Below the pieces are notes generated by a model. That model saw nothing but the letters and a program-made list of their open reading frames with translations, was not told where the DNA came from and ran no database searches. From assembly GCF_003353175.1 (NCBI RefSeq), contig NZ_QHKS01000032.1, positions 16,961 to 80,960 on the forward strand: 64,000 nucleotides of DNA. Reading direction: 5' to 3'. A program made the translations under genes and the position numbers. This stretch comes from Paraburkholderia lacunae (GTDB taxonomy: Bacteria; Pseudomonadota; Gammaproteobacteria; Burkholderiales; Burkholderiaceae). Each line of letters starts with the position of its first letter. Position 1 is the first letter of the stretch. Of the stretch, positions 1-9,373 are shown one piece after another.

Positions 1-1163
1 CCGCACATAGGGAGACGCCGGCAGCTTCGCTCCAACATTCGATATCGCCTCGCGATATCTCAAACTCCATGTCGCTACGGTCGAAACTCGACTGCAGATC
101 GTTCACGAGGTTGTTCATTGGGCAAACAAATCGCTTGGTTGCGTCGTTATCGATGGCGTATGGCCATCCCAGTCCTCGAGGTATGTTTCCCCTGCACGTC
201 AACGTAACGCGTGACACGCTCGTTAAGACGGCCAGTAGCGGACGGTTACCGGTGTTTGGCTATGCTGAGGACAATTATCGATTTTCTCGGCGACAGTTTC
301 AGCGGTGGCTTTTCAATCGCATCCGACTGATGCAATCTGCAGTTGAATAAGCGTGCGCGCATCGGTCATTCTGTCCGCGAAATCGGTCCTCGATGCTATT
401 CTGAGCGGGCGAAATTTCTCTATTCTGCATATCAAAGTTTCACAACGTGAATTGCAAATGCGCCCCCTTAAGCGCGTGCCTCGCCCAAATGTAAGAAGAC
501 GTTACTCGTCGAGCGGCGACGAAATCGAAGGCGCTACATCGCTTCGCACTCCGGATTTGCGGAACCGCGCCCATGTCTGACAATTTTGCCAAACCCGATT
601 TCTCGCTCGCCGCGGTCATTGCATTTCGTAACAAGTGGCGTTGATCGTGGCGGCTACATGCTCTAAATTTTGGGCGTCGACCAGCGACATCCGGCAACTG
701 GGCGATGTTTCATTCTGCAAATCACGACATGCCGGATACCTGGATGGTCAGCCATCCGACACTGCAAGTCTGCACGCCGTGCGGACTTGACCAAGCGGTC
801 GAACTCGCAATGGGTATCAATTCGACCATAAGCAGCCCGATGAGACCCGACGCGCCGTAGTGGGCTCGCCGAGTTATTCGTGTCATGCCGGCCCGGAGCC
901 AGCTTGACAGTGGCATCTATGGTCGAATACCGACATTCGAGTGGTACTCCTTAAGCATTGCAGTTGGGAAGTGATGGTCAATATGCTGCAAACATCCAAT
1001 CCGAGCGGTCCGCGCGCGGCGGCGCCGCCGCGGCTGTCCCGCTTCTTCGGAGGTCAGATGTTACGACCGCTTATTCCCCTTTGCAGGCATGCTGTTGCGG
1101 AAGCACATCCTGATTTGCGACGGCACAACCTAATTATGCGCGACGCGCGAACAAGGAAAGGTA
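1..1163. other. left-edge region without a supportable gene
   Basis: Short open frames exist on both strands, but none has a convincing ribosome binding site, codon bias or recognisable motif, and base composition is lower in GC than in the genes that follow. One plus-strand frame near bases 15-200 reads loosely like a helix-turn-helix remnant (ASRYLKLHVATVETRL), but it has a stop upstream and ends early. I treat the stretch as intergenic or decayed sequence. Confidence 0.5.
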
Positions 1164-1766
1164 ATGGAATTCGTAAGAATGGGAATCGTCTATATTCATC
1201 TCATAGCCTGCTGTGTCGCAATTGGTCTCGTGCTGACCAGTGACATTGCCATGGTCAGGCGGCTTTTGAATACTGACCCGCCCGCCGATCTTCACCAGGT
1301 CCACCTGCCCGGTCTGCAGCGCACCGTCACGGTGGCGCTGACAGCGCTATGGGTCACCGGCATTGTGATCGTTTCGCTCGATGTGCGGACTCAGGGTCTG
1401 GCGTATCTCCAGAATCCCAAACTGCACGCCAAGGTAGCCATCGTCACCTTGTTGACCTTCAACGGCATCGCTTTGCACTACACGGTCCTCCCGGCATTGC
1501 AGAAAGCGGGATCCCTGCTGAAGCTGTCCTTCGAACGGCGTTTGGTTGCCATTTTTGCGGGAGTAGTTTCCGGAGTCTCGTGGTTCTATGCAGCGCTACT
1601 AGGCGTTGGACGTCCATTGAGCTGGAAGTATTCGTTGTTCGAGATCCTGGCAGCTTACCCAGCGCTGATTGCGGGCGGAATCGTCACAATGTTGCTTATA
1701 ACGGCACTAGCGAAATCCAGGAAGCGCGGCGAACGGCGGAATGCCGACGAGGCGGCGGCCTATTGA
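1164..1766 (+). CDS. small multi-pass membrane protein
   Basis: Predicted 200-residue inner-membrane protein of unknown function. The ATG follows an AGGAAAGG ribosome binding site. I see about five hydrophobic segments: roughly residues 6-27, 55-75, 87-108, 126-148 and 155-181. The C-terminus is Arg/Lys-rich (KSRKRGERR), consistent with a cytoplasmic tail by the positive-inside rule. The architecture resembles small membrane proteins of the CopD/DUF2269 kind, but no family motif is firm. It converges on the beta-propeller gene on the opposite strand with an 82-bp gap. There is no operon partner, so context gives no clue to its substrate. I am confident it is coding and not confident of any function. 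Confidence 0.8.
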   Translation: MEFVRMGIVYIHLIACCVAIGLVLTSDIAMVRRLLNTDPPADLHQVHLPGLQRTVTVALTALWVTGIVIVSLDVRTQGLAYLQNPKLHAKVAIVTLLTFNGIALHYTVLPALQKAGSLLKLSFERRLVAIFAGVVSGVSWFYAALLGVGRPLSWKYSLFEILAAYPALIAGGIVTMLLITALAKSRKRGERRNADEAAAY

Positions 1767-1848
1767 TCGCGGACACCGGGGGGATGCTCGCTGCTTGGCG
1801 CTCGTTCGCGGTCCTGAGTCGGGTCCGGGCGCAAGACGAAACGCACGA

Positions 1849-3783
1849 TCAGGGCGTCCAACGATAAACGGTGATGCTGGAGCCCTTGACGTTGTTCTTT
1901 GTGACCACGTACTCGCCCGTCGATCGAAGGTATGCCCTGATGCCGTACATCGAATCGAGGGCGCTGCTGGCGTCCACGGTACTGTTGCTGGTGTTGACCA
2001 GCGTGGCGTCGAGGTTGCCTGTGGCGAGGTTGAAGGCGTCGATGTTCGGCCTGGCTGTCCCGCTGCCGCTGAACCAGTAGCCGACGAAGAGATAGCTGCC
2101 GGCCGCGGCAATCGACTTGGCGCCGGCGTTGGTGAGGTTGATCACCGGATTGGGTGTGGTGGTGTTGCCCGCGCTCCAGCCGTGATACACCTCGATCCGC
2201 GTGCCTATCGACGTCCAGTCCGTACTCCCGACGATGCCCCGTCCGAGAATCATGGTGTCGCTGTCCGCGAGGTAGACGATGCGCGTGAGCGGCTGGATGC
2301 TCGCGGGAATGCGGATGGGGATACCGGGTCCCCATGTTGGCTTGCCGCCGGCGTCGAAGCCGGTCAGCGGGTAGTGGTAGATGTAACCGGTCCTGGCCAG
2401 ACCGGCCCACACGCCCCCCTTGCTGTCGATGCAGAATCCGTTCCTGACCGGTGCGGTCGCATTGAACGCAGGACCGGGAAGCGTGGCGTCCGGTATCGCG
2501 ATGTAGCCATTCGCAGCATTGAAGTGGAAGAAGTAGAACGTATCGGGATCCTGGCTGGACACCACGAGGATCCGGTTGCCGCCGACGGTGGCAAGTTGAC
2601 CGAAGTGCTCATCCCGTGCGCGATCGTTGATGTTGATGCGCGGGTCCGACGGGTAGGCGAACGGATCGACGGTGTTCGCGACAAAGGTGCCTCCCGCGCT
2701 GCCGGTGTAGATGTTGGTGCCGCCATAGAACAAGGCACCATCCGTGGCCGGGTCCGGGGCGGCGACACCCTCGAAGTTGAGGGACTGAAGCGTCCACCGC
2801 AGGTTGCCCGCACTGTTATACGCATGAATGTCGGTGCCGCCGTCGCGGCCGAGGTCCCAGCTGCCGCCCCACGGGTTGTTGAGCACGTACAGGTTGCCGG
2901 CGGTGTCCTTGCCGATGCCGGCGACGCGGGTGAAGCGCTTCGCGCCGACCTGGCCTTTGATTCCCGTCGTGGTGTCGAGATACCCGCCCTGAACGCCGAA
3001 TGTACCGGCCAGCGTCGGTGTGGCCGAGAGCTTGTAGCGCTTGATGTTCATGTCGGGGCCCTCGTCTCCGACCACGAGCTGCCCCGACGACGCATCGAAA
3101 TAGAGCGCCGACGGCTGCGACCCGCTGGGCATCCGGATGGTGTTCAGCAGGCCGCCGGTTGCACTGAACCCGACGATCGAGCCCTCGCTCCTCTGTGCGA
3201 CCCAGACGTTGCCTGCGCCATCCAGTGCGAGCGCGCCCGGGCCCGAGACGTTGATGTCCCGCTTCCAGACGCCGTCGGTGGTGAAGATCCGGATGCGATT
3301 GCCATAGAAGTCGCTCGCATAGAGGAGCGAGCCCGCCGTGGCGAGTCCGGTGACGACGTCGATCCGGGGCTGGTTGGTCAACGCACTGACCTGAATCAAA
3401 AGATCGCGGGTCCTGGTGGTGCGGTTGTATCGCCCCACTGCGCCGCTTCCGTACGACTTGCTGGCTTGCAGCGCCGCGAAAATCGAAGTGGCATTCCCTG
3501 TGATGGCGCTGCCCTGAAACTCGCCGTGAATGCCGATGGAGCCAGCGCTGCGGCCGTTCTGGTAGATAGCGACGCCGCCCTCATACTCGTCCCACATGGA
3601 GGCCGTGTAGATGACGCCTTCGGGCGCGACCCACATGGCACGTGCGGTGTTACCCACGTGGTTGGCGAGGGTGCCATAGGTGTTCGCCAGCCAGTCGGTA
3701 GTGTTTTGCGCCTGACAGGCCGGCGCAATCGTGGCGATCGCTGCGGCGAGGAGCGCAGCATGAATTCGTTTTTTTTCCACCAT
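1849..3783 (-). CDS. secreted NHL/TolB-like beta-propeller protein
   Basis: Predicted 644-residue exported protein. I chose the ATG at 3783 because GGAGAG lies upstream and it begins a classical signal peptide (MVEKKR, then an Ala-rich core ending ACQAQ at about residue 26); a start 30 bases earlier would place extra residues before it. The mature part has repeated blade-like units: short beta strands with the pattern A-G-N-[VL]-[WY]-V and Asp/Gly turns (DGAGNVWVAQ, DTAGNLYVLN, DSKGGVWAGL), as in six-bladed NHL/SMP-30/TolB-like propellers. No catalytic motif, LPXTG or membrane anchor is visible, so it is probably a free periplasmic or secreted protein. Neighbours are unrelated, and no operon is apparent. 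Function unknown; a lactonase-like or binding role is possible but unsupported. Confidence 0.8.
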   Translation of the reverse strand: MVEKKRIHAALLAAAIATIAPACQAQNTTDWLANTYGTLANHVGNTARAMWVAPEGVIYTASMWDEYEGGVAIYQNGRSAGSIGIHGEFQGSAITGNATSIFAALQASKSYGSGAVGRYNRTTRTRDLLIQVSALTNQPRIDVVTGLATAGSLLYASDFYGNRIRIFTTDGVWKRDINVSGPGALALDGAGNVWVAQRSEGSIVGFSATGGLLNTIRMPSGSQPSALYFDASSGQLVVGDEGPDMNIKRYKLSATPTLAGTFGVQGGYLDTTTGIKGQVGAKRFTRVAGIGKDTAGNLYVLNNPWGGSWDLGRDGGTDIHAYNSAGNLRWTLQSLNFEGVAAPDPATDGALFYGGTNIYTGSAGGTFVANTVDPFAYPSDPRININDRARDEHFGQLATVGGNRILVVSSQDPDTFYFFHFNAANGYIAIPDATLPGPAFNATAPVRNGFCIDSKGGVWAGLARTGYIYHYPLTGFDAGGKPTWGPGIPIRIPASIQPLTRIVYLADSDTMILGRGIVGSTDWTSIGTRIEVYHGWSAGNTTTPNPVINLTNAGAKSIAAAGSYLFVGYWFSGSGTARPNIDAFNLATGNLDATLVNTSNSTVDASSALDSMYGIRAYLRSTGEYVVTKNNVKGSSITVYRWTP

Positions 3784-4244
3784 GACCGATGCTCTCCTGA
3801 ATGTGGCGACCATTCACATGAATGGTCGGCAAGCCAGATTTGCTGCAATCCCCGATCGGTGAAATCTTCTTCTAGACCATCTAGCGCAGCCTCTATTACG
3901 TCCAGCGTACCGTCGACAAGTTGCACGAGAATGACTGCTTCGACTCGATACGAATAGCGTGCAACTCGCGCCTCCTCTTTTATTCGATCAGATGGTGGAT
4001 GTACTCGAGAGCTTCGTTATGACCATAGGCAACTCAGAGCGCCTTTACAAGCCGACCGCGACTTTGCATGCGAACGTGAATTGCGGTCTTGAGCAATGCT
4101 CGACCTTCTCCTCTTGGGCGCACGGGGAGATTGCTACTCAACCTGCATAACCTGCTTTCGCCGGTGACACAATCATTGCGCTCCCCGAACCCCTCGTCTC
4201 GTAAGGCCGAGCACCTTCATGAGCCAAACTCTTCACGACTACCT
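3784..4244. other. intergenic gap, nothing recognised
   Basis: 461 bp between two minus-strand genes. It must carry the promoter of the beta-propeller gene. I found no clear hairpin with a T-tract for the sucA-like gene and no credible open frame. The short frames here lack ribosome binding sites. Confidence 0.5.
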
Positions 4245-6845
4245 TCAGCCAACCTTGCAAGACAACGCGGCCGCCACCAGACGGCTTTGTTCACGTCGAT
4301 GCACTCTGATGGACGAATGCGCACCCGATGCGGTAGAGGCTCGGCATACCTCGCGCAAGCGGCAGCCCGGCGGCAGCACCTGTTCGAGCTCCTCGCGCAC
4401 GAAGCGCCACGCGCCCTGGTTCCTGTCCTCCTCCTGTGCCCACACCACCTCGGCCAGGTTCTCGAACGCACCAAGCCTAGCCGCCAGCGCGTCATGCGGA
4501 AACGGATACAGTTGTTCGATGCGAACCAGTGCCGTCGATGCATCTCGCGATTCGTCGCGTGTGCGCTGCAGTTCGTAAAAGAACTTGCCGCTGCACAGAA
4601 CGACCCGGCTAACGGCACGCCGATCTGCGATGCCCTGATCCGACAGGACTGGCTCGAACGAACCGTCGACGAACGCCTCCAGCGGCGAATGCGAGGCTGG
4701 GTTGCCATAAAGCTGCGACTTCGGCGACATGACGACGAGCGGCTTGGGTCGGACCGACATCGCCTGCTCGCGCAACAGATGGAACCATTGCGCCGACGTC
4801 GACGGAACGACGACGCGCAGGTTGTCGTCGGCGCACAGTTGCAGGAAGCGCCCCAGATAACCGTTCGAATGTTCCGGGCCAACACCTTCGTGACCATGCG
4901 GCAACAGGACAGTCAACGCGGACCGATAGCCCCACTTGCATTCGCCGGAGGCAATGTACTGGTCGATGATGACTTGTGCGCCGTTCACGAAATCGCCGAA
5001 CTGCGCCTCCCAGATCGTCAGCCGCTTCTTCGTCTGCACGCTGTACCCATATTCGAAGCCTAGTGCGGCTTCTTCGGTAAGAGGTGAATTGACGATATCG
5101 AACACGCCCTGATGCGCGGCGATATGTCTGAGCGGGATATGAACACCGCCGACGGCAGGCTGAACCTCCTGTGCGTGCCAGACCGCATGCCGGTGCATGA
5201 ACGTGCCGCGACCCACGTCCATGCCCGAAAGACGAATGCTGTGCCCCTCTTCCAGCACGGACGCGTAAGCGATGTTTTCGGCAAAACACCAGTCCGCGGC
5301 ATGACCCGGGCTGCTGGCCGTCGCCTGCCACCTCGCGATGAGGTTGCCGACGAATTCATGCAGACGGAAGCCGTCCGGCACGCAGGTCGCCGCTGCCGTC
5401 AACGAGCGGATGCGCTCCGGCGATATCGGATGGAACGGCGTCGTTGCAGCGTTCTCACGCGTACCTGGCGCGCGAACGGAAGAATGCGCATCGACCGGTT
5501 GCGCCTGCAAGGTACGCAGCGCGTGCGCACGCAAATCCGCGAGTGGCTCCGTGGCACCGATTGCGGCGTGATAGCGCTCCGTTACCGTGGGGTGGACCGC
5601 GACGGCTGTCTGCACCCGCGGCTGCGTGATGGCCGGAATGTCATGCTCCGAGTGTCCGAGGCGCCGGTAGCCGATCAGGTCGATGACAACGTCCGCTTCG
5701 TGTTTCATCCGGTAGTCGAACGCGATCCGGGCAGCGCGAATGACATCGTCCGGGTGGTCGGCATTGACGTGAATGACGGGCGCGTCGATCACGCGCGTGA
5801 TGTCCGTGCAATACGTGTTCTCGCCCACATCCATCAGATTGGGCGTCGTAAAGCCGATCTGATTGTTGACGATGACATGAATGGTGCCGCCCAGCGTGTA
5901 GCCGCTCTTGCGAGTCAGGTTCAGCGTCTCCATGACGATGCCCTGGCCGGCGAATGCGGCGTCGCCGTGAACGACGATCGGTACGCAAGCCGCATCCGGG
6001 TGGTCATCCTGCCATGCGCGTGCCATGCCGCTGACGACGGGGTACACACTCTGCAGATGCGACGGGTTATGTGCCAGCAACAGCGCGACTTCGCCATGCT
6101 GGGTCTGCTTGCGCGTCGTGCCGCCCAGGTGGTAGGGCAGATCGGTCTGCACGGCGGCAATGTCGGATTCGTGGTCGAGGCAAGCCAACATCTTCGTGAC
6201 AGGGAAGTCCATCACATTGACAAGCACGTTGAGACGTCCGCGATGAGGCATGCCCAGAAAGATCTGCTGCACACCGTCGATGGCCGCGCTGTCGATCAAC
6301 GCGTCCAGCAGCGGCACGAGGCTGTCGCAGCCTTCCAGAGAAAAGCGCTTGGCGTGTTCGTGGCGAGACACCACAAGGCGCTCCCACATTTCCGCTGCCA
6401 GCAGGCGGCCCAGTACCGCGTCGCGCTGTTGCGGGGTCGGCGCGGGACAGACGAGTTCGGACTCCATGCGGTTGAAGAGCCATCGCTGGCGCGACCCGTT
6501 GCGCACACCGCTGCAGTCGAGTCCGAGCGCGCCGCAGTAGACGCGTTTGAGTTGCTGCTCCAGCTCCGCCACGGTGGACGCGAAGGGAAATCCCGCCTGC
6601 TCGGCCGGGCGCATCTGGGCTCCATCGAGCCCATAGAACTGCGGCGAGAGTTCGGGCATCGCGACGCGCGGCGCGAGCGCGAGCGGATCGAGACGCGCGA
6701 TCCGGTAGCCGCCGTGGCGATGCGCCTCGACGAAGCGGGTGATCTGCAATGCGGAGACCGGCGGCGTCTCGACAGGCGTCTGCTGCGTGGGGAGGCCGGA
6801 AGAATGCTGCGGGACGGCGACGTGCTCGGAATAATCGTTGGACAT
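4245..6845 (-). CDS. 2-oxoglutarate dehydrogenase E1 component paralogue (SucA-like)
   Basis: Thiamine-diphosphate-dependent E1 enzyme of 866 residues, somewhat shorter than E. coli SucA (about 930). It has the SucA hallmarks in order: the HRGRLNVLVN segment near residue 200, the ThDP/Mg region HGDAAFAGQGIVMETLNL with NNQIGFTT downstream, and the C-terminal transketolase-like half with EEGHSIRLSGMDVGRGTF, the EAQFGDF segment and HGHEGVGPEHSN. By family it would decarboxylate 2-oxoglutarate or a related 2-oxo acid and pass the acyl group to an E2 lipoyl protein. However, no sucB/odhB or lpd lies beside it; neighbours are a beta-propeller protein and a chemotaxis receptor. It is therefore likely a second, stand-alone copy rather than the TCA-cycle enzyme. 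The start has only a weak ribosome binding site. Confidence 0.9.
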   Translation of the reverse strand: MSNDYSEHVAVPQHSSGLPTQQTPVETPPVSALQITRFVEAHRHGGYRIARLDPLALAPRVAMPELSPQFYGLDGAQMRPAEQAGFPFASTVAELEQQLKRVYCGALGLDCSGVRNGSRQRWLFNRMESELVCPAPTPQQRDAVLGRLLAAEMWERLVVSRHEHAKRFSLEGCDSLVPLLDALIDSAAIDGVQQIFLGMPHRGRLNVLVNVMDFPVTKMLACLDHESDIAAVQTDLPYHLGGTTRKQTQHGEVALLLAHNPSHLQSVYPVVSGMARAWQDDHPDAACVPIVVHGDAAFAGQGIVMETLNLTRKSGYTLGGTIHVIVNNQIGFTTPNLMDVGENTYCTDITRVIDAPVIHVNADHPDDVIRAARIAFDYRMKHEADVVIDLIGYRRLGHSEHDIPAITQPRVQTAVAVHPTVTERYHAAIGATEPLADLRAHALRTLQAQPVDAHSSVRAPGTRENAATTPFHPISPERIRSLTAAATCVPDGFRLHEFVGNLIARWQATASSPGHAADWCFAENIAYASVLEEGHSIRLSGMDVGRGTFMHRHAVWHAQEVQPAVGGVHIPLRHIAAHQGVFDIVNSPLTEEAALGFEYGYSVQTKKRLTIWEAQFGDFVNGAQVIIDQYIASGECKWGYRSALTVLLPHGHEGVGPEHSNGYLGRFLQLCADDNLRVVVPSTSAQWFHLLREQAMSVRPKPLVVMSPKSQLYGNPASHSPLEAFVDGSFEPVLSDQGIADRRAVSRVVLCSGKFFYELQRTRDESRDASTALVRIEQLYPFPHDALAARLGAFENLAEVVWAQEEDRNQGAWRFVREELEQVLPPGCRLREVCRASTASGAHSSIRVHRREQSRLVAAALSCKVG

Positions 6846-7078
6846 GATGTTCAGGCGTATCGACAGAAACCGTTAATCGGATCTCGCTGTCCACTCCCCG
6901 ATAGCCCCTCGGCCGGCAGCGCCAGGCTGATGCAGCAGGACGGGCGCCGTCGAGCAGGCGGCGAGCTGACCTGGACCGCGAGTGGCGCACACCTGCGCTC
7001 GCGCTCCATTGCTTCTTTCATCGAGCCGCATTGCCCAACCGGCTCGTGTCTCCGTCCTTTATGCCTATGTGCTTCTGC

Positions 7079-7108
7079 GTGATTCAGCGTGATTCAGCGT
7101 GATTCAGC
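7079..7108. repeat. three tandem 10-bp repeats
   Basis: Three exact copies of GTGATTCAGC lie in the 274-bp gap between the chemotaxis gene and the sucA-like gene, 11 bp beyond the stop codon of the former. Read in the direction of the chemotaxis gene the unit is GCTGAATCAC and carries TGA. The rest of the gap holds no gene I can see. Confidence 0.85.
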
Positions 7109-7119
7109 GACCGCCGCTT

Positions 7120-8766
7120 TCAACTGCCGAGCAGCAGCGGCGGCCGCGTAACGTCGATCCTGTGACGCGGGTCGCTCGCGCGTACCGCGGGGGATTGCGA
7201 ACGCAGATCGCGAGACACCGCCTCGTCGAGGGTGAACTCAGCGACCATGTCGGTGAGCTGGGCAGCCTGGTCGCGCAAGGCCTGCGCTGCAGCGGCGCTT
7301 TCTTCGACCAGTGCCGCGTTTTCCTGGGTAACCTGGTCCATCTGTGTGACTGCGCGGCTGATCTGCTCGATGCCGTCGCTCTGTTCCCGACTGGACGAAC
7401 TCATCTCCCCGACGATTGCCGTGACCTGCGAAATGCTGCTCACGACTTCGCGAATGATCTGCCCGGCTTCTTCGACGATCTTGCTGCCGTTGTCGACGTG
7501 GCCGACCGAGTCGTCGATGAGCGCCTTGATTTCTTTCGCAGCGACTGCACTGCGCTGGGCGAGGCTGCGTACTTCCGCCGCGACCACGGCGAAGCCTCGG
7601 CCGTGCTCGCCGGCGCGCGCGGCCTCCACAGCGGCATTCAGCGCGAGGATGTTGGTCTGGAACGCAATGCCTTCGATGACGCCGATGATGTCGACGATCT
7701 TGCGCGACGAGTCGTTGATCGCGCTCATCGTGTCCACCACACGGTTGACGGCCTGCCCGCCCTTTGCCGCAATGACGGACGCGTTCGATGCAACCCGGTT
7801 TGCCTCGAGCGCGTTGTCCGCGTTCTGTCTGACTGTGGACGTGAGCTGCTCCATGGCGGCCGCCGTTTGCTCGAGGGCGCTTGCCTGCTGCTCCGTCCGG
7901 CTGGACAGATCCATGTTTCCGCTTGCGACTTCGCGTGACGCATGGGTGATCGTTTCGGTCCCCTTGCGAACCCGGACTACGATGCCGTGCAGGTTGTCGA
8001 TCATGTGCCTCAGTGCGTCCAGCAGCCTGCCGACCTCGTCTTTCGAGTCGATCTCGAGACGATGAGTCAGGTTGCCTTGAGCCACCGCTTCGGCGAGGCT
8101 CACTGCGCGGTTGATCGGCCGTGTGATGCCTCGCGTGATGAAGAAGCCTGTTGCCACTGCAACCAAGATTGCGCCGATGGACAGCAGAACCATCTGGATC
8201 TTGGCGTTGTTCCCTTCGTCGGCCGCTCGCACGACGTCCTTTTGCATCTGGGCCGCCTGGTAGTCGACCATCTTGTCGACCAGCACGTAATACTCGTCCT
8301 GCTGACGCGCAAGGCCGCCGAGATAGAGCTCGCGAGCTTCCTGCTGCCGGTTCTCCTTCACGAGCTCGAAGAACTTGCGGACACTGCTGCCGTAAGCGGT
8401 GCGCGCCTCGAATTGCGCCTTGAAGAGCGCCTTGCTCTCGTCGCTCTTCAGTAGACTTTCGAGCCTGGCGTACGCGTCGGCATTGGTTTTTCTGATGACG
8501 GCATAGTCGTCCATGTATTTCTTCGCCTGCTCGTCGGAGCTGGCCAGCAACAGGTTGCTCAGAATCCCATTGGCCTTGTAGCCGTTGTTCTTGATCTGGT
8601 TGCTCAAGGCGATCAGCGAGTAGCGCTCACTGACGATGCTGTCCATCTTGGCGTTGCTGGAATCGAGGTGCTCGATGCCGACGACCGCCGTTCCTATCAA
8701 CAGCGCGACGACGAGGCCGAACGCTGAACTGAGACGAGCCCCGATTTTCAGGTTTGCAATCCACAT
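7120..8766 (-). CDS. methyl-accepting chemotaxis protein (Tsr/Tar type)
   Basis: Transmembrane chemoreceptor, about 548 residues. The start at 8766 (MWIANLKIG) follows TAGGAG; an ATG 33 bases upstream is less likely. Order of parts: N-terminal membrane helix (about residues 8-28), a periplasmic four-helix-bundle ligand domain of about 150 residues, a second membrane helix (QMVLLSIGAILVAVATGFFI), a HAMP segment starting ITRPINRAVSLAE, and a long coiled-coil signalling domain. The hairpin tip has the conserved segment EGIAFQTNILALNAAVEAAR followed by AGEHGRGFAVVA, which binds CheA/CheW. Probable methylation sites lie in the ALEQTAAAMEQL and QNAALVEESAAAA helices. There is no C-terminal NWETF-type CheR tether. 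Ligand unknown. No che genes are nearby, so it is an orphan receptor locus. Confidence 0.93.
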   Translation of the reverse strand: MWIANLKIGARLSSAFGLVVALLIGTAVVGIEHLDSSNAKMDSIVSERYSLIALSNQIKNNGYKANGILSNLLLASSDEQAKKYMDDYAVIRKTNADAYARLESLLKSDESKALFKAQFEARTAYGSSVRKFFELVKENRQQEARELYLGGLARQQDEYYVLVDKMVDYQAAQMQKDVVRAADEGNNAKIQMVLLSIGAILVAVATGFFITRGITRPINRAVSLAEAVAQGNLTHRLEIDSKDEVGRLLDALRHMIDNLHGIVVRVRKGTETITHASREVASGNMDLSSRTEQQASALEQTAAAMEQLTSTVRQNADNALEANRVASNASVIAAKGGQAVNRVVDTMSAINDSSRKIVDIIGVIEGIAFQTNILALNAAVEAARAGEHGRGFAVVAAEVRSLAQRSAVAAKEIKALIDDSVGHVDNGSKIVEEAGQIIREVVSSISQVTAIVGEMSSSSREQSDGIEQISRAVTQMDQVTQENAALVEESAAAAQALRDQAAQLTDMVAEFTLDEAVSRDLRSQSPAVRASDPRHRIDVTRPPLLLGS

Positions 8767-9373
8767 TTGTTCGTAACTCCTATATCCACAGTGTTTCAAA
8801 CGCTAATGCGACGCTCCGACGGGATTTCAGCGATCGGGCCGATACACGTGCGCAGGCGAAAGCGAATCGCGGCACGTTGCAATGCGCGCACTGCGAGGTG
8901 GCCGACGCTTCGGCAACGGATGCGCTGTCTGAGCAACACAAAGGGGCTCGAGGCGGCAAGCTTCGCGCCGCCTGAACCGGGTTGCCATTCGCTTCCCCGT
9001 TCCGGCTGGGAGGGTCTCAAACGCGTTAACGGCAATTCGTCTGATGAATTAAGGGTTCGCCCTCGCACTGAATATCGGTGCGCAGATCGAACTCGAGGAG
9101 CGGTAAGGGTTGCGCGGCGGCTCGCCTGTCGGCGGCTGTCAGCTTCCGATGCGGGACGATCCGCAGCCGGGGCCAGGCGCCCGGGGTGGGACGACAGAAC
9201 GATTGTGATTTGCCTCAGACGCCGGGTCTGGCGGGTTCATCACGAGGGGCTCGGTGACTTCGTTTTGTCACACGCGGTAACGATTTTCCCCTGCACGGCC
9301 CCCGGACATGCACGCCCCGCCGCGGTCTAAATCTTTAGCGGAGTCGTTCCGCCGCATTAGACGAGGTGTTACC
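8767..9373. other. intergenic region upstream of the chemoreceptor and lipoprotein genes
   Basis: About 600 bp between divergent genes, so it must hold promoters for both. Near its right end a small hairpin (GCGGA-GTCGT-TCCGC) lies just upstream of the lipoprotein start. Open frames here have no codon bias and I do not call them. Confidence 0.5.

Noticed and set aside
15..200. Possible LuxR-type helix-turn-helix fragment near the left edge
   Set aside because: The similarity is short and vague, and the frame is closed by stops on both sides; too weak to call even as a pseudogene.
1741..3957. Long plus-strand open frame opposite the beta-propeller gene
   Set aside because: The minus strand has a signal peptide, ribosome binding site and regular repeats; the plus frame has none.
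8767..9330. Plus-strand open frame upstream of the His-rich lipoprotein
   Set aside because: It starts in the 5' region of the chemoreceptor gene, lacks codon bias and motifs, and has no ribosome binding site.
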